From positions 1-7,827 of the forward strand of contig CAJPTT010000098.1 in assembly GCA_905373565.1 (NCBI GenBank): 7,827 nucleotides of DNA, in the 5' to 3' direction. Shown here piece after piece: positions 5,377-7,827 of the stretch; positions within the stretch are counted from its first letter, which is position 1, and every line of letters starts with the position of its first letter. The translations under genes and the position numbers were made by a program. The notes under the pieces are model-generated. The model did no database searches and was not told the origin of the DNA. It was given only the letters and a program-made list of their open reading frames with translations. This DNA comes from an uncultured Treponema sp. (GTDB taxonomy: Bacteria > Spirochaetota > Spirochaetia > Treponematales > Treponemataceae).

Positions 5377-7071
5377 CTACTTTTGCACCGGTGGTGCCGC
5401 AGGGTCAGTATTTGGTGCGGCTGTATTTGGTGCGGCTGTAGGAATTGGTGCCCCGGATTTTCCTTTTTCGAGAGAACCGAACACAGCATAGTTTTTCATT
5501 ATTTCGAGAAACATGGCAAAGATATGCTTATCCTGTTCCAAATGGGCAAAGGATTCTTTATTCTTAGAGCTGACGGAAAGAGCTTTGATGTTTGTAATCA
5601 GTTCGGGAGCAGGAGCCTTTATATCTTCCAGTAAGTGTTCGGTAAAAGCATAGAGATCGGCATAAGCTTTGCTGCCGGTTTGCACGACTACCTTTGCCTG
5701 TATATTGGCAATTTCAACTATCTTTTGCAGCTGCTTTTTCATATCCTTACCTTTTTCAATCTCGGCAATGTAGCCCTGAATTTCGATGAGATTGCACTGT
5801 CCTTTAGGTTTAAAGAGCTGTTCAAAATTTTTTATTTTACCTAATAGCATTTCGCAGGAACGGTAAATTGCTGCATATTGACCTTCGACCTGTTTGTTTG
5901 CGAAAAAACCTTCGATTAGCAAAGATCTTAAGAAAGTTTTGTAGTGGGTTTCAAAATACATTTCGGTAAAAGCCTTTAACAACTGCATCGGTTTTACCCA
6001 GTCGAATGAAATAGTCGAAAGGTTTTGAATTGCATCGTTGATCGCATCATTATATCCGTCCAAGGGTTTCAGCTGTCCGCTCCCGAAGCATTTTTCTATT
6101 AAACCGGCAATATTAGTCTCTTTAGTAATCTTTAAAAGCCGTTTTGAATCAGCTTGAAAATTCTCGCTCATGCGGTCAATATATTCCTGCAGCGGTTTTG
6201 ATTCGGAAACGGTTATTTTTTCTTCAAATTGGGGATCTTCTTTAATCAATTTCAGTATTATCGGTATCGTTGTCCGTTTTAATTGATTTGCAAGGATATT
6301 TTCTACGGTAAGCAGCGTTTTTTCCATCTTGCTTCCTATTTCATCAGTAAAATTATCTGTATTCCGTGCAAGGAAAATAACATTATTGATAACCGTCTGA
6401 GTGATGGCGACATGCCGTACAATAAATTGGAAATCCAGTAAATTTTTTATAACATCGTCGGCAAATACTTCTTCAAAACTATCTTGCGAAATTGAAGGCG
6501 CTGTTTTTGCGGTGAGCTGCAAGTTGTTGTTAAACCGGCTGAGGAAGGATGCATAGTCAAAATCGCATAGATCGGAGAGAAAAAAGAGTTTGATCAATTC
6601 CTGATCGCGGGCTTTAAAAGCAGGAGTCTGGAAAAGCTTCAGAAAATTCTTAAAATCGTGTGTTTGTTCTTGCAGTTTATGTTCCGTTTCCTGATAGTTT
6701 TTGCAGTTTGATAAAAGAAGATTCCGCGCCTGAAAGGTAAAACCCCGACGTTGCTTTACCTGTTCTTCGGAGAGAATAGCTTCAAAAAAGATATCTTGAT
6801 ATTTTTCGGCTGCGCGTATATCCGAGGAGTTGACTGTCTTATCCAGTATGGCTTTTACCGGCTGTAAAAAATGATAGAGTTGATACAGCAGCGAACCGAA
6901 GGCCGGCAGCAGTATTTTTCCTGTATGATAGAGCGGGGGATTCAGTTTTTTTAGTTCTGCTGCATAGGTTTTAAGCTGCCGTTTCTTTTGATACTCCGGT
7001 GAGGAGGAAAAAAAGATACTTTCAAACAAATCCTTGATAGCTGTAATAATGGCATTGATAAAATCAAACAT
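5377..7071 (-). CDS. Large soluble helical protein of unknown function (treponeme-type)
   Basis: This encodes a 564-residue, Lys/Glu/Leu/Phe-rich protein predicted to be almost wholly alpha-helical, with no signal peptide or clear membrane span, so cytoplasmic. The start begins MFDFINAIITAIKDLFESIFF, an amphipathic or hydrophobic helix that could touch a membrane. From memory it resembles a spirochaete-restricted family of unknown function (possibly DUF5312); this is not verified. No enzyme motif, nucleotide-binding loop or zinc site is visible. The last 30 or so residues are a low-complexity Ala/Pro/Thr tail containing TAAPNTAAPNT, encoded by a tandem 15-bp repeat. The frame is open to a GTG at 7083, but the ATG at 7071 is preferred because GAGGAG precedes it at 4 nt. 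It begins 21 bp after the dusB stop, so the two are probably co-transcribed. Confidence 0.8.
   Translation of the reverse strand: MFDFINAIITAIKDLFESIFFSSSPEYQKKRQLKTYAAELKKLNPPLYHTGKILLPAFGSLLYQLYHFLQPVKAILDKTVNSSDIRAAEKYQDIFFEAILSEEQVKQRRGFTFQARNLLLSNCKNYQETEHKLQEQTHDFKNFLKLFQTPAFKARDQELIKLFFLSDLCDFDYASFLSRFNNNLQLTAKTAPSISQDSFEEVFADDVIKNLLDFQFIVRHVAITQTVINNVIFLARNTDNFTDEIGSKMEKTLLTVENILANQLKRTTIPIILKLIKEDPQFEEKITVSESKPLQEYIDRMSENFQADSKRLLKITKETNIAGLIEKCFGSGQLKPLDGYNDAINDAIQNLSTISFDWVKPMQLLKAFTEMYFETHYKTFLRSLLIEGFFANKQVEGQYAAIYRSCEMLLGKIKNFEQLFKPKGQCNLIEIQGYIAEIEKGKDMKKQLQKIVEIANIQAKVVVQTGSKAYADLYAFTEHLLEDIKAPAPELITNIKALSVSSKNKESFAHLEQDKHIFAMFLEIMKNYAVFGSLEKGKSGAPIPTAAPNTAAPNTDPAAPPVQK
5411..5440. 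repeat. Tandem 15-bp direct repeat, two copies
   Basis: TTTGGTGCGGCTGTA occurs twice head to tail (5411-5425 and 5426-5440) with no mismatch. On the coding (minus) strand each unit encodes five residues of the Ala/Pro/Asn/Thr tail of the large helical protein. Because the unit is a multiple of three, copy-number change would lengthen or shorten the tail without breaking the frame. Confidence 0.9.
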
Positions 7072-7075
7072 AACG

Positions 7076-7081
7076 CTCCTC
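7076..7081 (-). promoter_or_regulatory. Ribosome binding site that decides the start of the 564-residue gene
   Basis: On the minus strand GAGGAG (7081-7076) lies 4 nt before the ATG at 7071. This favours that ATG over the in-frame GTG at 7083, whose own upstream bases show no such signal. Confidence 0.65.
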
Positions 7082-7092
7082 ACCTTTTATCA

Positions 7093-7827
7093 TCAGTATG
7101 CGGCTGCGCCGCTTGCAAAATAGTCTTCTAAAATAGTTTCATAGTCTTGTATGGAACTCGCCTGTACCAGTTGTTCACGGAGCTTCGCTCCGCCTGCTAT
7201 TCCTTTGGTATAAGCGGCAAACCGCTTGCGCATTTCGCGGCAGGCTGTTCGTTCTCCTATTTCTTCACACAGCAGCGCGAGTTCTTTTTTTGCCGTCCGG
7301 ATTTTATCGGCAGGTGTTATTTCCGAATACAAGCCGGTTTGCAACAATTCCCGCGTTTGCCGGAAGATAAAAGGATTGCCCATCGCTCCGCGCGCAAACA
7401 TAACACCCGCGCATCCGGTCGACGCAAGCATATCCCGCGCTGCCTGCGGACTGAATAAGTCGCCGGAACCGAACACGGGAATGCGCCCCTGCATCATCCG
7501 CACAAGCTGCGCCGTAATATCCCAATCCGCGGTTCCGCTGTAGCACTGCGCACAGGTACGGGGATGAATGGTTAGAGCTGCAGCACCTGCTTCAACTGCG
7601 GCTATTGCGGCCTCCTTCCAAGTAAGCTCCATTTGAGACCAACCGGAACGTATCTTTACCGTTACCGGAACAGCGGAACCTGTCTGTTCTATCGCTTCTT
7701 TAACCGCTTTAACTACCGCATAGAGCTTTTCGGGATTCCGCATCAGTGCAGAACCCGCCCCTGTCTTTGTAATTTTCGGCATGGGGCAGCCGGCATTGAT
7801 GTCTATGCATTCGGGACGGTATCGTTC
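7093..7827 (-). CDS. dusB: tRNA-dihydrouridine synthase, DusB type (5' end outside window)
   Basis: This is the C-terminal 244 residues of an FMN- and NADPH-dependent enzyme that reduces specific uridines to dihydrouridine in the tRNA D-loop region. The frame continues past the ATG at 7782 to the window edge, and the upstream codons encode conserved sequence, so that ATG is not the start. Visible motifs by fragment residue are: DINAGCPMPKITKTGAGSAL (9-28), where the GCP cysteine (14) is the expected catalytic acid; VTVKIRSGW (55-63); LTIHPRTCAQCYSGTADWD (85-103), with the conserved His-x-Arg; VFGSGDLF (118-125), an FMN phosphate loop with Ser where many members have Asn; and GVMFARGAMGNPFIF (141-155). 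The C-terminal helical domain, around REMRKRFAAYTKGI (197-210), is typical. About 80-100 residues should be missing upstream. It is probably the first of the three minus-strand genes seen here. Confidence 0.92.
   Translation of the reverse strand, partial: ERYRPECIDINAGCPMPKITKTGAGSALMRNPEKLYAVVKAVKEAIEQTGSAVPVTVKIRSGWSQMELTWKEAAIAAVEAGAAALTIHPRTCAQCYSGTADWDITAQLVRMMQGRIPVFGSGDLFSPQAARDMLASTGCAGVMFARGAMGNPFIFRQTRELLQTGLYSEITPADKIRTAKKELALLCEEIGERTACREMRKRFAAYTKGIAGGAKLREQLVQASSIQDYETILEDYFASGAAAY

Noticed and set aside
7147..7543. Plus-strand open frames of about 100 codons opposite dusB
   Set aside because: The minus strand is confidently dusB, and these frames are antisense shadows with Arg/Ser/Cys-rich content.

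Overview
The window looks like chromosomal DNA from a host-associated spirochaete, most likely an oral-type Treponema. This is inferred from three things: moderate GC, spirochaete-style lipoprotein signals (FSAC, FFAC), and a large helical cytoplasmic protein of a type I associate with treponemes, encoded next to a dihydrouridine synthase. No tRNA, rRNA, CRISPR array, insertion sequence or phage gene is visible. The six protein-coding genes fall into two blocks.

Left block (1-4487), three independently transcribed envelope genes: a lipoprotein resembling an ABC-transporter solute-binding protein (170-1414, +); an outer-membrane beta-barrel with one POTRA-like domain and an Omp85-type LRGI motif (1495-3198, -); and a second lipoprotein of solute-binding type (3294-4487, +). 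The first and second genes converge over an 80-bp gap with weak hairpins, and the second and third diverge from a 95-bp gap. No permease or ATPase gene accompanies either binding protein in the window. Both lipoprotein genes have a -10-like box only 8-9 bp before the ATG and no Shine-Dalgarno sequence, so their mRNAs may be nearly leaderless.

Right block (4633-7827), three genes on the minus strand with short gaps, probably one operon: dusB (tRNA-dihydrouridine synthase, 5' end outside the window), a 564-residue soluble helical protein of unknown function, and a 236-residue exported protein of unknown function. Between the blocks, 4488-4632 holds three stem-loops in a row, two of them perfect and long (10 and 14 bp). 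They have no good T-run, so they may be a dispersed palindromic repeat as well as, or instead of, a terminator.

The first 169 bp hold an imperfect 12-bp inverted repeat enclosing smaller hairpins, a coding-like minus-strand fragment, and a strong sigma70-type promoter for the first lipoprotein gene. No complete new defence or mobile system is visible. The points most worth following are the paired orphan binding-protein-like lipoproteins around an Omp85-like porin, the palindrome cluster, the near-leaderless starts, and the two uncharacterised genes downstream of dusB.
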